DNA from: Earliella scabrosa
Lineage: Eukaryota; Basidiomycota; Agaricomycetes; Polyporales; Polyporaceae
Assembly: GCA_022605405.1 (NCBI GenBank)
Contig: JABYQQ010000014.1
Span: 992,001 to 1,056,000, forward strand
Reading direction: 5' to 3'
DNA length: 64,000 bases
In this document: positions 53,758 to 62,246 of the stretch, one piece after another
Layout: every line of letters begins with the position of its first letter
How positions within the stretch are numbered: position 1 is the first letter of the stretch
Program-made: the position numbers and the translations under genes
The notes under the pieces: generated by a model
The model's input: only the letters and a program-made list of their open reading frames with translations
Told to the model about the DNA's origin: nothing
Database searches by the model: none

Positions 53758-55145
53758 TCAATCCGCCAGAGCATAAATGCGTTCCTTGTCCTCTCCCTCG
53801 AATGCATCCACACCTTCCCTCGCGACCCTCTTCACCGCTTCGCCCACCTCTTCGTCGCCATCGAGGAGATCAAGCCAGCCAGTTTTGTAGTCACTCTCGA
53901 GGACTGCGACCGCAACCTGCGCGACAGCCTCCCGGCTCACCTTGCCCCCACTCCCCTTCGTCTTCCCCAGCTCCACCCCGCCCGCGGGCTCCTCCGTGAG
54001 CGCGCCCGGCCGAAGATCGATTCCTCTGAAGTCGCTACCGCGCTTGTGCGCCATTGCGGCGAGATACTCGTCTGCGGCCATCTTGGCTTGGGCGTAGTGC
54101 GGGAGGACCTCGGTGTTGACCCGCGTCGCTGAGGCCCACTCGGCGTCGCTCCACCAGGAGGGCTTGTTGCGCCGCGAGGAGAGGTAGGAGACCATGAGGA
54201 AGGTCGAGATGGTCGGTGTGGCCACGGTGGCTTTGATGAAGTGCTTGGCCGCGTCCCGGTCGATCGCGTATGTGCGGTTGGGGCCGCCCTTACCGCCTGC
54301 GCCTGCCAGGGGATGACTGGTGTTAGCACGAGATGCAATCTGGATAGGGCATAGCACAGGTCGCGATGGTACACAAGGGTACGGGGGCTAACCCGTGCAG
54401 GGATAGAAGGACCAGACCCGTGCATACTCGGGTACCCGTACTACTTGTAGTGCACGGCAGGTGTTTGCTTGTGGATCCCCCAGTCTGGTACACGCACGGA
54501 GGAGATGAACCCTGAGAGCCATACCGCAGTCACAACGCGACTCGTCGTGCTTGTTCTCGAGGGCTGACGCTCTTCCAGCTCCCTATTGCAGGATTTGAAA
54601 TCCTCGGGTCCACCCGTTGGCACCCGTACCCGCGCGGACCCCGGGCCTTACCCGTCTCCTGCGGGTATGGACCCGCACGGGTACGGGTACGTAGAGGTAA
54701 AAGTACCCGTACCCGACCCGTGCTATGCCCTAGATCTGGATCGTGATCGTGTACCGCACTGGCGGTCGATAGTGACGTTCGCCCAGTCTGAGCTGTCCAA
54801 GTCACGGAGAGAACTCGGAGAGCAGAATGTGTGTGAAGTACCGCTAATGGGCACCTCCGAATCGCACGTACTAGGTTGACGAAGCTCACCTGCACTCCAA
54901 ACGACCCAGCTAGGCTTCACCTCGTCGAGGATCTTGCGCGCATCGTGCTCGCTCTTGACCTCCTCTACGCTGCGCACCAGCACGTTCAGCGTTCCGGGTC
55001 GACCCTCACCCAGTTTCGTGATGGCGGCGGCTTGGCCTGGATCGCGGATGAGGGAGGTGACGGTGTATGAGCGAGAAAGTAGGATTGGCGTCATCAACTG
55101 GGCGACCTTTCCATGGCCGCCGATGAGGAGGATGTGCTGCGACAT
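53758..55145 (-). CDS. Atypical SDR / NAD(P)-binding protein with MITE-bearing intron
   Basis: Exons 55145-54890 and 54302-53758 give 266 residues. The N-terminal Rossmann motif is ILLIGGHGKVAQLMTPIL (GGxGxxA), with a second-strand Arg (LIRD) that would suit NADP. The middle has WVVWSAGAGGKGG; the C-terminal part includes FLMVSYLSSRR, HYAQAKMAADEYL (a YxxxK-like motif) and GIDLRPGALTEEPAGG. This matches the NAD(P)-binding (SDR a5/NmrA-like) family found across fungi; substrate unknown. The intron is 587 nt, about ten times the local norm, because a 388-bp inverted-repeat element sits inside it. Start chosen at MSQHILL; upstream Met at 55250 is unlikely. Confidence 0.82.
54345..54732. mobile_element. 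hAT-like MITE inside the SDR intron
   Basis: 388 bp bounded by perfect 13-bp terminal inverted repeats, TAGGGCATAGCAC on the left and its complement on the right. Flanks are aatctgga (54337-54344) and gatctgga (54733-54740), an 8-bp target duplication with one mismatch. TAGGG-type ends and 8-bp duplications are typical of the hAT superfamily. The interior is full of direct and inverted ACCCGTACCC-type subterminal repeats. No transposase is encoded, so it is non-autonomous. Confidence 0.8.
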
Positions 55146-55454
55146 CGCGATATTCAGTTGGTTGTCGTGGTTCAGTGTAGAGCGAGCATGGATGGTGACG
55201 TCACCTATACTAGCTACCACGTGGCGAGAGAACCTTGATAACAGACGCATAAGTTATCTCTTCTACGTGAACAGAAACGGGTGTCGGTATATCGACTGAC
55301 TCTTGCTTTCAGTATGGTTCTTTCTCTGTATCGCGTAAGCAGGCCAGGCTAAGCCACACGTTTGCGTTTCAGCCAGGCCGGACATTGGCGTCCACTCGCT
55401 CTTCATTACAGACTGACAGTTCGTAGCTGGGCCTTTTTCTCTCTTAGATCAGCG

Positions 55455-57815
55455 ATGAATCACCTACTCGTACCAAAACACCCAGCACGCTCCACCCCTC
55501 GAATACCCTTCGTCTGCCTGCAAGACTACGACGAAGGGGACTTCCTCACATACCCCGATCGCCTGGGTTGGACGCGCGAGGAGATCCTAGACTACAACAC
55601 GTGGTGGAATCTCGGTCTTCCGGACTCCAAGCGCAGCGTCGACGAGTCGCTCGCCTTTCTCCAACAATGGCTCTTCTTCGGCCTCCTCCACACGTTCTTC
55701 GGCGACTTTGCGCAGCCGTCCGACTTCGTGGAGACGGACGAGCACTCCGGGCTCCGATTCGTGCACACCCGGACGCTCCTGCCGCTCTCGCGAGCCTTCG
55801 TGGAGCAAGAAAAACGCGAGCAGAGACTGCGGCGAAGGGGGCTCGACCACCTCGCCCGCTGCTTCGAAGAAGCGTACAAGGTCTACCACACCTTCACCGC
55901 CATCCGCTTCGGGCCCCCTTTGACCGTCGATCCGTACTTTGCGTTCTCCCTCGCAGCCACAGCGCGCTTCCTCAACCACACCGCACGCCTCATGTACCCT
56001 GAGCAGCTCTCCGCAGCACTGCGCTGGTCTCTGCCGTACATGGAAACCGAGGACAGCCGGTACGAGATCTTCCAGGACGAGCGCGGGAATCTGAACGTCC
56101 TCAGCCTCGAGATGGCCAACGCCGGGTGGTGTCCGCGGCAGGTGGCCAGCTGCGGCGAGTACGCGCTCGAGACACGCTACTTCGTCTCCCAGCTCCGGCC
56201 CATCGAGGGCCGCAGGAAGCTGGACCATCGGGCGTGCACGCGCACGCAGTGTCTCGCGCTGCAGGTCGAGTCGTCGACGTACAAGCCCCAGCACGTCCGG
56301 CCGGACTGCCGGTGCGAGTTCAGGGGGGTTGACGTGGACGAGCTAGAACAGATTTTGAAGAGCGGGAAGCTGCCGCTGGTGGCGCTTGATGACGCCGACG
56401 ATGATAAGGTCGTGCTACTCTACACCCACATTGACGCCGGGGACTGGGCGGACTATGTCGCTATATCGCACGTCTGGTCCGACGGCCTCGGGAACCCAAG
56501 GGACAACGCAATGCCTCTGTGCCAGCTGCGGCGTCTGGACAGGCTCGTGCAAGAGCTAGGAGACCCAGATGGGAGCAGCGACTACAAAGTCCCCTTCTGG
56601 ATCGACACGCTCTGCTGCCCTGCGCGGAGCGGCGAGGGCAAGAAGCTGGCCATCAAGAAGATGCGGGAGACGTACCAGAAGGCGTCCGACGTCCTCGTCC
56701 TCTCCGCCGACCTGCAGACCGTCGACGCGTCAGACCTCCCGGTGATGGACCAGGTGTACTTTGTGTCCATCTCCGCGTGGGCCTCCCGCCTCTGGACGCT
56801 GCAGGAAGGCGCGCTGACGCCCCGCCTGCACGTCAAGTTCAGAGACAGCGTGATGCGGTACCGGTGCCCCTTCAAAGAGATCGCGAAGAGCAAGGGCACC
56901 CTCGACCTCGGCTGGATCAACCACCCCGACTTCTACAACACGCGCGCCCGCATCCGGGGCGAGGACAGGAAGATACGATCAGCAGGCGGCGGGGGCGGCG
57001 CCACGACCCCGCACTTCTCGATCCGCAACGCCATGAACTCGCTCGCCTGGCGCGCGACGAGCGTGCGCACGGACGAGGCGCTCTGCCTGGGAAGCCTTCT
57101 CGGGGCGGACACGGATGCGATCGCATCTGCGCCGCCGGCCGCGCGCATGAAGGCGTTCTGGGCGACGCTGCCCGCCATCCCGCGCAACATCCTCTTCTGG
57201 CCCAAGCCGCGGATGGAGGACGAGCCGGGGTTCCGATGGGCGCCGTGCACGTTTGTGGGCGTGCCCGACGCGCCGCGCATCCTGCCGGACACGCTGCACG
57301 CGAGGAGGAGGCCGGAGGGGTTGGAGGTGCGGATGCGGGGATTGGTCCTGGAGAGCGTGACGTTCCCGCTGCGGTTCGAGATCTCGCGCTTTGTCGTGGT
57401 CGAGGACCAGGATGGCAAGGAGGTGTATGGGTTGAACAGGCCGAAGAGGTATCGGGATGCGAGCGGGAAGAGGCCAGATATATTCAACGTTCCAGAGGGA
57501 GAGTTCATGCAGATGGCCGTTCTGCCAAAGGATGCGGTGCATGAGGATGCTGGTGGGGAGTGCACCGTCGTCTTCGTCTACAAGGAAGAGGACGGGGTGA
57601 CGTATGCGCGTCGAGGCGACTCTGCTATTGTGTTCTTGGCTGACGCTTCATCCGACGCAGCGATAGCTGAGATCCAGGAGAGGATGCGAGAGCGTAGGCA
57701 GGATCCGGCCGTCAGGGAGGGAGAGGAATATGTGTGGGATATTGACGGTCGTGACATGTATGGCGCAGCGACGGGTGTTTGGGATGTGGAGGAACGGACG
57801 TGGTGCATTGATTGA
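55455..57815 (+). CDS. HET-domain protein 3
   Basis: Single exon, 786 residues. Start at MNHLLVPKHPARSTPRIPF; an upstream in-frame Met (55362) adds unlike sequence. A ~350-residue N-terminal region with conserved-looking Trp and Leu (YNTWWNLGLPD, FLQQWLFFGLLHTFFGDF) and a Cys cluster (CTRTQCLAL, CRCEF) precedes HET blocks. These are WADYVAISHVWSDGLGNPRDN, VPFWIDTLCCPARSGEGKKLAIKKMRETYQKASDVLVLSADL and SRLWTLQEGAL. The C-terminal half is unrecognised and ends DVEERTWCID. This is the long basidiomycete HET type. Its last ~318 bp are duplicated in damaged form 2.8 kb downstream. Confidence 0.88.
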   Translation: MNHLLVPKHPARSTPRIPFVCLQDYDEGDFLTYPDRLGWTREEILDYNTWWNLGLPDSKRSVDESLAFLQQWLFFGLLHTFFGDFAQPSDFVETDEHSGLRFVHTRTLLPLSRAFVEQEKREQRLRRRGLDHLARCFEEAYKVYHTFTAIRFGPPLTVDPYFAFSLAATARFLNHTARLMYPEQLSAALRWSLPYMETEDSRYEIFQDERGNLNVLSLEMANAGWCPRQVASCGEYALETRYFVSQLRPIEGRRKLDHRACTRTQCLALQVESSTYKPQHVRPDCRCEFRGVDVDELEQILKSGKLPLVALDDADDDKVVLLYTHIDAGDWADYVAISHVWSDGLGNPRDNAMPLCQLRRLDRLVQELGDPDGSSDYKVPFWIDTLCCPARSGEGKKLAIKKMRETYQKASDVLVLSADLQTVDASDLPVMDQVYFVSISAWASRLWTLQEGALTPRLHVKFRDSVMRYRCPFKEIAKSKGTLDLGWINHPDFYNTRARIRGEDRKIRSAGGGGGATTPHFSIRNAMNSLAWRATSVRTDEALCLGSLLGADTDAIASAPPAARMKAFWATLPAIPRNILFWPKPRMEDEPGFRWAPCTFVGVPDAPRILPDTLHARRRPEGLEVRMRGLVLESVTFPLRFEISRFVVVEDQDGKEVYGLNRPKRYRDASGKRPDIFNVPEGEFMQMAVLPKDAVHEDAGGECTVVFVYKEEDGVTYARRGDSAIVFLADASSDAAIAEIQERMRERRQDPAVREGEEYVWDIDGRDMYGAATGVWDVEERTWCID

Positions 57816-58535
57816 CCTGCGACTGGGTAGAAGGCTAATGCGTGCAGTACCGCGAGGCCGAGGTGCTGGCAGTTGCCCTGCCCTAGGCTCGCATGCCAGC
57901 CTCTAGTTACTTGTACCTCATAATAGAGGCTGGAAAAACGTGGAGGGGAGGGGTGCGCGGGTCCCTAACCCTACGACCGTCAACAGCATGCACTGGTCAA
58001 CCTCGTGAGGGTAAGATAATGTATCGATTGCATACCGTCTGGCCTGACGAGTATGAGTTCTTATGGACGTGGAACATTGTGCCAGTGTCGCTATCAGCAT
58101 CCCGGAGATAGCTTACTGGTCTCAGCACAGTTGAAGCTTGTCTCAGAGCCAACGGACACTCACAGTCCCCAGTGGGCGGTATCTTGAGGGAACAGCTTGG
58201 ATTGGGTGAACAACACCAGGGTGAGTGTACGTGACATAATTCCTCAGAGTTGGCAGTTGGTGTGTTGAGTGCGAGGAAGTGGGGGAACTTGAATGTCTGT
58301 CCTCCCACTGGCACTGTACTCGACGTCAAGCTAAGTTGTGGCCATGCGGCAGGTCACAGGCGCTCGAGAACTTGAACTTAAATTCAGCCAGACTTCGGTT
58401 CTGGGTTGGGCGGGGATTGGGCGGTTACAAGTCACTTAGTCGCCTGGTTTACATCCACCATCTCAGAGCCCCCAGGCCCCCACAACGTCCTGAACTCTCC
58501 GTTTCAAGGTTGATCTTCACCGTCACCATTTCTCC
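57816..58535. other. Spacer between HET gene 3 and the APH gene
   Basis: About 720 bases with no gene. Bases 57831-57870 are the 3' flank of the segment that is duplicated near 60828. Confidence 0.45.
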
Positions 58536-59576
58536 ATGGAGCCCCAAGACGAGAGCTCTCAGGATCACGAAGAGGTCCCTCGAGCGACTTGGTGCACTCT
58601 CCCCACTTTCCCGCCACTACTAGGTCCCACCATCCCGACCGTTGGACGCCGATTCTTCATCCACTCTTCCACCACAATACTCAAACTCGGCGTGGATCAA
58701 GGGGAGGATGTCATGACCTCGCTTGCACACTCTATCCTGGGCCCTTGCGTCCCGGGCGTCATAAGCGTTGTGACACTGACGAACGCATCTTCCGACGCCT
58801 CAAAGCCTGCCCGAGTACAGCAAGGTCTCATCCTCACCCGCCAGCCGGGCACCCCCCTCGTCGAGCTTTGGCCCGAGCTCTCCCAGTCGCAACGCGAGAC
58901 GATCAAGTCACATCTCTGCGACCTCCTCATCCGCATGCGCGCTCGGCAGTTTCCCTACTATGGCCGCCCTGGACACCAGCCATACGTCCTAGTCTCCGAG
59001 TTCGGAGCAGAGACACACGCGTACTGTATGTCCCGTTCTGAATGGGACGACTCACGCATCCACGCCCTACTCGCCGTCGCTCCGGATGCGGCGCGTGCGT
59101 CCGACCTTGAGCGCGTGCAACGCGAGACGAAGGGCGCGGACAATTGGGATCGCCCTGTGCTCACGCATGGAGATCTGTCCGATCGGAATATCCTCGTGGA
59201 CCCGGACACGCTCGCACTGACGGGGCTGCTCGACTGGGAGATGGCGAACGTCATGCCTGCGTACTTTGAGTACGTCGCGGCGCGGCTGTCTGGGGGTCAC
59301 ATGCCCGAGTGGAGGAGGGAACTGCTCGACGTGCTCAGGGCGGTTCTGCGTCGCGAGAGCGAGGCTGTGAAGGGGGAGGACCAGAAGGAGAGGAACGCCC
59401 ATGGAGGGGGCGATACTGGTGAAGGCGAGCAAAGGTACAAGAGGACCTTAGCGGCTTGTGACGCTGTCGTCGATGTCGAAAGGATCGCACAGGGATATGA
59501 TGACGATTGTTCTTGGACTTTTGAGACCGGGCTACCGGGGGTCCCTTCCGGGTCAGTCGTCAACCCTAACTTGTAG
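58536..59576 (+). CDS. APH-type phosphotransferase / choline-kinase-like protein
   Basis: Single frame of 346 residues. It has an aminoglycoside-phosphotransferase fold: a beta3-like Lys in TTILKLGVDQGEDVM, LTRQPGTPLVELWPEL, the intact catalytic loop PVLTHGDLSDRNILVD and the metal motif TGLLDWEMANVMP. Fungal genomes contain many of these with unknown small-molecule or protein substrates; antibiotic resistance is not implied. It is a useful contrast to the kinase-fold family in this window, since here HGD is intact. It is intronless and ends SVVNPNL. Confidence 0.85.
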   Translation: MEPQDESSQDHEEVPRATWCTLPTFPPLLGPTIPTVGRRFFIHSSTTILKLGVDQGEDVMTSLAHSILGPCVPGVISVVTLTNASSDASKPARVQQGLILTRQPGTPLVELWPELSQSQRETIKSHLCDLLIRMRARQFPYYGRPGHQPYVLVSEFGAETHAYCMSRSEWDDSRIHALLAVAPDAARASDLERVQRETKGADNWDRPVLTHGDLSDRNILVDPDTLALTGLLDWEMANVMPAYFEYVAARLSGGHMPEWRRELLDVLRAVLRRESEAVKGEDQKERNAHGGGDTGEGEQRYKRTLAACDAVVDVERIAQGYDDDCSWTFETGLPGVPSGSVVNPNL

Positions 59577-59773
59577 TTCTAGTACTGTGATATGTCAACA
59601 TGAACTTCCGCATGCAACGTAGGCTGAGCTCGTAAACCAGCCTATAGTTCTTCGTCCCTCAGAATAGACCATGCAACGCACCTTGCTAACTACCTGCGCG
59701 TGTTTGAACGGACCTCATAGCATGAAGGAGTACGGGATCGGACCGAGCCGGGACTGAGGACTACGATGCTCAT

Positions 59774-60301
59774 GGTGAATGGGGCGCTGACATCGTTCTC
59801 GGCAAGTTCAACTCCGCGCGATTTGGCGTCCCGACTGGCTATGGTGGCCCTCATGCCGCTCCCTTTGCATGCACGGACAAGCTCAAGCGCAAGATGCCTC
59901 TGAACAACACAAGGACAATCTCGCTGCATTCATGGTGTGTTCTCTGTCATTACGACCCTATATCAAGACTCATCCGTCACTCTAGATTACATACCCTTCG
60001 ACCTTCGGTGTTTTCGAGCATGGCGTACAAGATGTATGCGGATTCGACTCATCTGTCTGATCACTGATACTCATGGCGACGATAGGCCTGCAAGATCATC
60101 CATGACAACGGTGGGCAAGTGTATCTGGATGGTGCTAACCTCAACGTCCAAGTTAGCGTGACGAATCCCGCTATATGCGGTGGTGACGTGTGCCACATGA
60201 ACCTACACAAGACCCTCGCTATGTGAGTTACTCGTCTTCTCATACCCTTGTCAGCTCCCGACTCACTCTTTGTCAGTCCCCATAGCGGCGGCGGTGATTG
60301 A
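59774..60301 (+). pseudogene. Chimeric fragment of glycine decarboxylase P-protein
   Basis: Two separate parts of mitochondrial glycine dehydrogenase (decarboxylating) are joined. The first reads [10 protein letters not shown] then [19 protein letters not shown] and DKLKRKMP, from the N-terminal half. At about 59905 it jumps to [49 protein letters not shown] and [15 protein letters not shown], which come from the C-terminal half including the PLP lysine region. Introns between these pieces are still present, so it arose from genomic DNA and not from mRNA. A stop follows SGGGD. It cannot make the enzyme. The intact gene must be elsewhere in the genome. Confidence 0.8.
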
Positions 60302-60307
60302 ACGAAG

Positions 60308-60610
60308 ATGGTCGTTCTGCCCAAGGATGCGGTGCATGAGGATGCTGGCGGGGAGTGCACTGTCGTCTTCGTCTACAAGGAAGAGGACGGGGTGACGTAT
60401 GCGCGTCGAGGGGACTCCGCGATTGTGTTCTTGGCTATGCAACGATAGCTGAGATACAGGGGAGAATGCGAGAGCGTAGGCAAGATCCGGCCGTCAGAGG
60501 GTGAGGCATATGTGTGGGACATCGACGGCCGTGACATGTACGGCGCAGCGACGGGTGTTTGGGATGTGGAGGAACGGACGTGGTGCATTGATTGACCTGC
60601 GACTGGGTAG
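60308..60610 (+). pseudogene. Duplicated 3' end of HET gene 3
   Basis: Near-identical copy of 57513-57830: same codons for MAVLPKDAVHEDAGGECTVV and the terminal DVEERTWCID, plus the bases after the stop. It has a 13-bp deletion after FLA and a small loss near the VREGEEY region, so the frame is broken. It begins a few bases after the glycine decarboxylase fragment, so both lie in one rearranged block. Confidence 0.88.
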
Positions 60611-60827
60611 AGCCTAGACGCGTCAGTTTGGCTGCTTTAGCAGATATATGTTGTGGAATTTTGGCAGAGAGCCCACAGGTGAAGGGCATTCAATGGAAGA
60701 GATTAAGGTGCTTAGCCCAGGTAGCTATGGCCGGGCGGGGGTGTCACCTCGCGGACTACGGTTCTGTATGGCTGGTGCGTACAGTGAGACGTAATGCTGC
60801 ACAGAAGGCACTCCGTTCTACTTAGTG
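60611..60827. other. Insertion of about 205 bp in the duplicated HET 3' flank
   Basis: In the original locus only 14 bases separate the gggtag at 57830 from a gcagtaccgcgaggccg sequence. In the copy about 217 bases lie between the matching points. So roughly 205 bases were inserted here. I did not find convincing terminal repeats. Confidence 0.55.
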
Positions 60828-60936
60828 CGAGCAGTACCGCGAGGCCGTAAGTATTAGGAACAGGATTGGACGCGCGCGCAGCGGGCTCCTCTATCGCATG
60901 GAGAGTAAGCGCTCATACACCTCCCTTCTCTCAACC

Positions 60937-61517
60937 ATGTCGTCAACACCAAAGCCAACTTCAAGCGAGAACATCGTCGCGCAAAAGGTGCGCACTCTTG
61001 ACATTGTCATGCAGTTGAACATGTAGTGACCGCTCTACGAAACATAGTTCGACCGCTGCTGTACGTGTCCATCCGTGGGCGACACTCCCTCGTGATATTG
61101 ACTTCCGGTTCTTCTTGGATGTGGTGACCAATGTGCTTTGGGTGCGGGCGTGGATGTAGTGGCGGATCTTATCGTCAAGTCGTGAGTACCCTTCTCCCGG
61201 ACGTGCTCTAGCACTCGAGTGCGTCCCCAAGAGTGTGCGTGCTGAGTGGTATCCCTCTCCAGCGGTGTTGGCTTCAGCGCAGGCGTGATTGCCTCCGTCA
61301 TCCTCTTCCGCCGTGCGTATACATTCATCGTACCTCTTTCCCGTCCGTCTCCTCAAGCTCAGCTACGACGCGCGCAGGACGCGCATGGCCGGTCGCGCTC
61401 GGCACGGGCTTCGGCGCGGGCATGGCGTACGCCGACTGCGACCGCTCCTTCAACCCAGCAAGAATACCGGGCACGCGCATCATCTCCCAATCCGAAACGA
61501 AGAAGGAGTCTTCCTGA
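60937..61517 (+). CDS. MIC10: MICOS complex subunit MIC10
   Basis: Exons 60937-60987, 61048-61060, 61160-61181, 61263-61312 and 61378-61517 give 91 residues: MSSTPKPTSSENIVAQK, FDRCLADLIVKS, GVGFSAGVIASVILFRRRAW, PVALGTGFGAGMAYADCDRSF and a hydrophilic tail. Two membrane hairpin segments each carry the glycine motif (GxGxGxG-like: GVGFSAG and GTGFGAG) needed for oligomerisation in MIC10. The protein shapes cristae junctions in the inner mitochondrial membrane. The gene is unusually fragmented, with 13- and 22-nt micro-exons, and would be missed by ORF finding. Length fits the family (~90 residues). Confidence 0.88.
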
Positions 61518-62246
61518 GCAGACCGCGGACGCCGGCGAGACACTTAGACGAGGCATGAGGCCTGGAGACGGGAGAGAGGTGGTGCATAGACTATCCGGCG
61601 GAGCGTTCACAATGTATGTCTCGACCCATTCTCTCTGCAAGTCCCTGTTTCTGCACATGCACGTTCCAAGCCCCTGCAAGAAGGCCAACGAACTAGGTGC
61701 TCAAAACCGTGACACCGTCAGACGGCACCTCTATTGGCGCGTCGTCTTGTCGGCCCCTTCCACCCCCTTCCCTCCCGCCGTCAGGATCGTCGCAACCTTC
61801 TCGTGTCCATGCTGCTGCAGATCTGTGGGCAGCGTGCGTCTCGGCTCCCCAAGCACGAGTCGTTTATACAAGACAACTGTCCTCCGTGGTCAGTGTCTGC
61901 GCCAGCAGGTGAGAGTATGTGCACATACAGCTTGTCACGCCTATTATGGGCACGGTGAATATGATGGTGCGCCATCGTTGCGCTTGGGGCGGCAGCTTTT
62001 GGCTCATCGTCCTGTCGACGTGCTCGTTGGGCGTGGCGACAGGCTCGGGAGCCCGCGGAAGGTTGCGAGGCGCCCGGGAGCGCATGGCACGTGACTGACG
62101 CGTCGCGCCGACGTGCGCCTCGATCGCAGGCGGGAAGTGACGTCGGTCGGGGCACCATCCGCTGTCCATCGCGCCTGGTTCCGTCAGTATGCCCGCCAGC
62201 GAGCAAGGCTCCAGATGCGGGTGGGGCGTGGGCATCACTCGTGTAC
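61518..62246. other. Intergenic region between MIC10 and the UVDE gene
   Basis: About 730 bases. It includes the MIC10 3' UTR and the UVDE promoter. Overlapping frames on both strands are not supported. Confidence 0.45.

Noticed and set aside
56519..57544. Plus-strand frame of 341 codons in another frame of HET gene 3
   Set aside because: Overlaps the real frame; translation is low-complexity Ala/Arg/Gly with no domain.
58536..59576. Counting the APH gene as a ninth family member
   Set aside because: It has HGDLSDRN and LLDWE, lacks the LPDxLLVxD entry motif and has no intron at the family position, so it belongs to a different family.
60611..60827. The 205-base insert as a defined MITE
   Set aside because: No convincing terminal inverted repeats or target duplication seen by eye, so it is only reported as an insertion.
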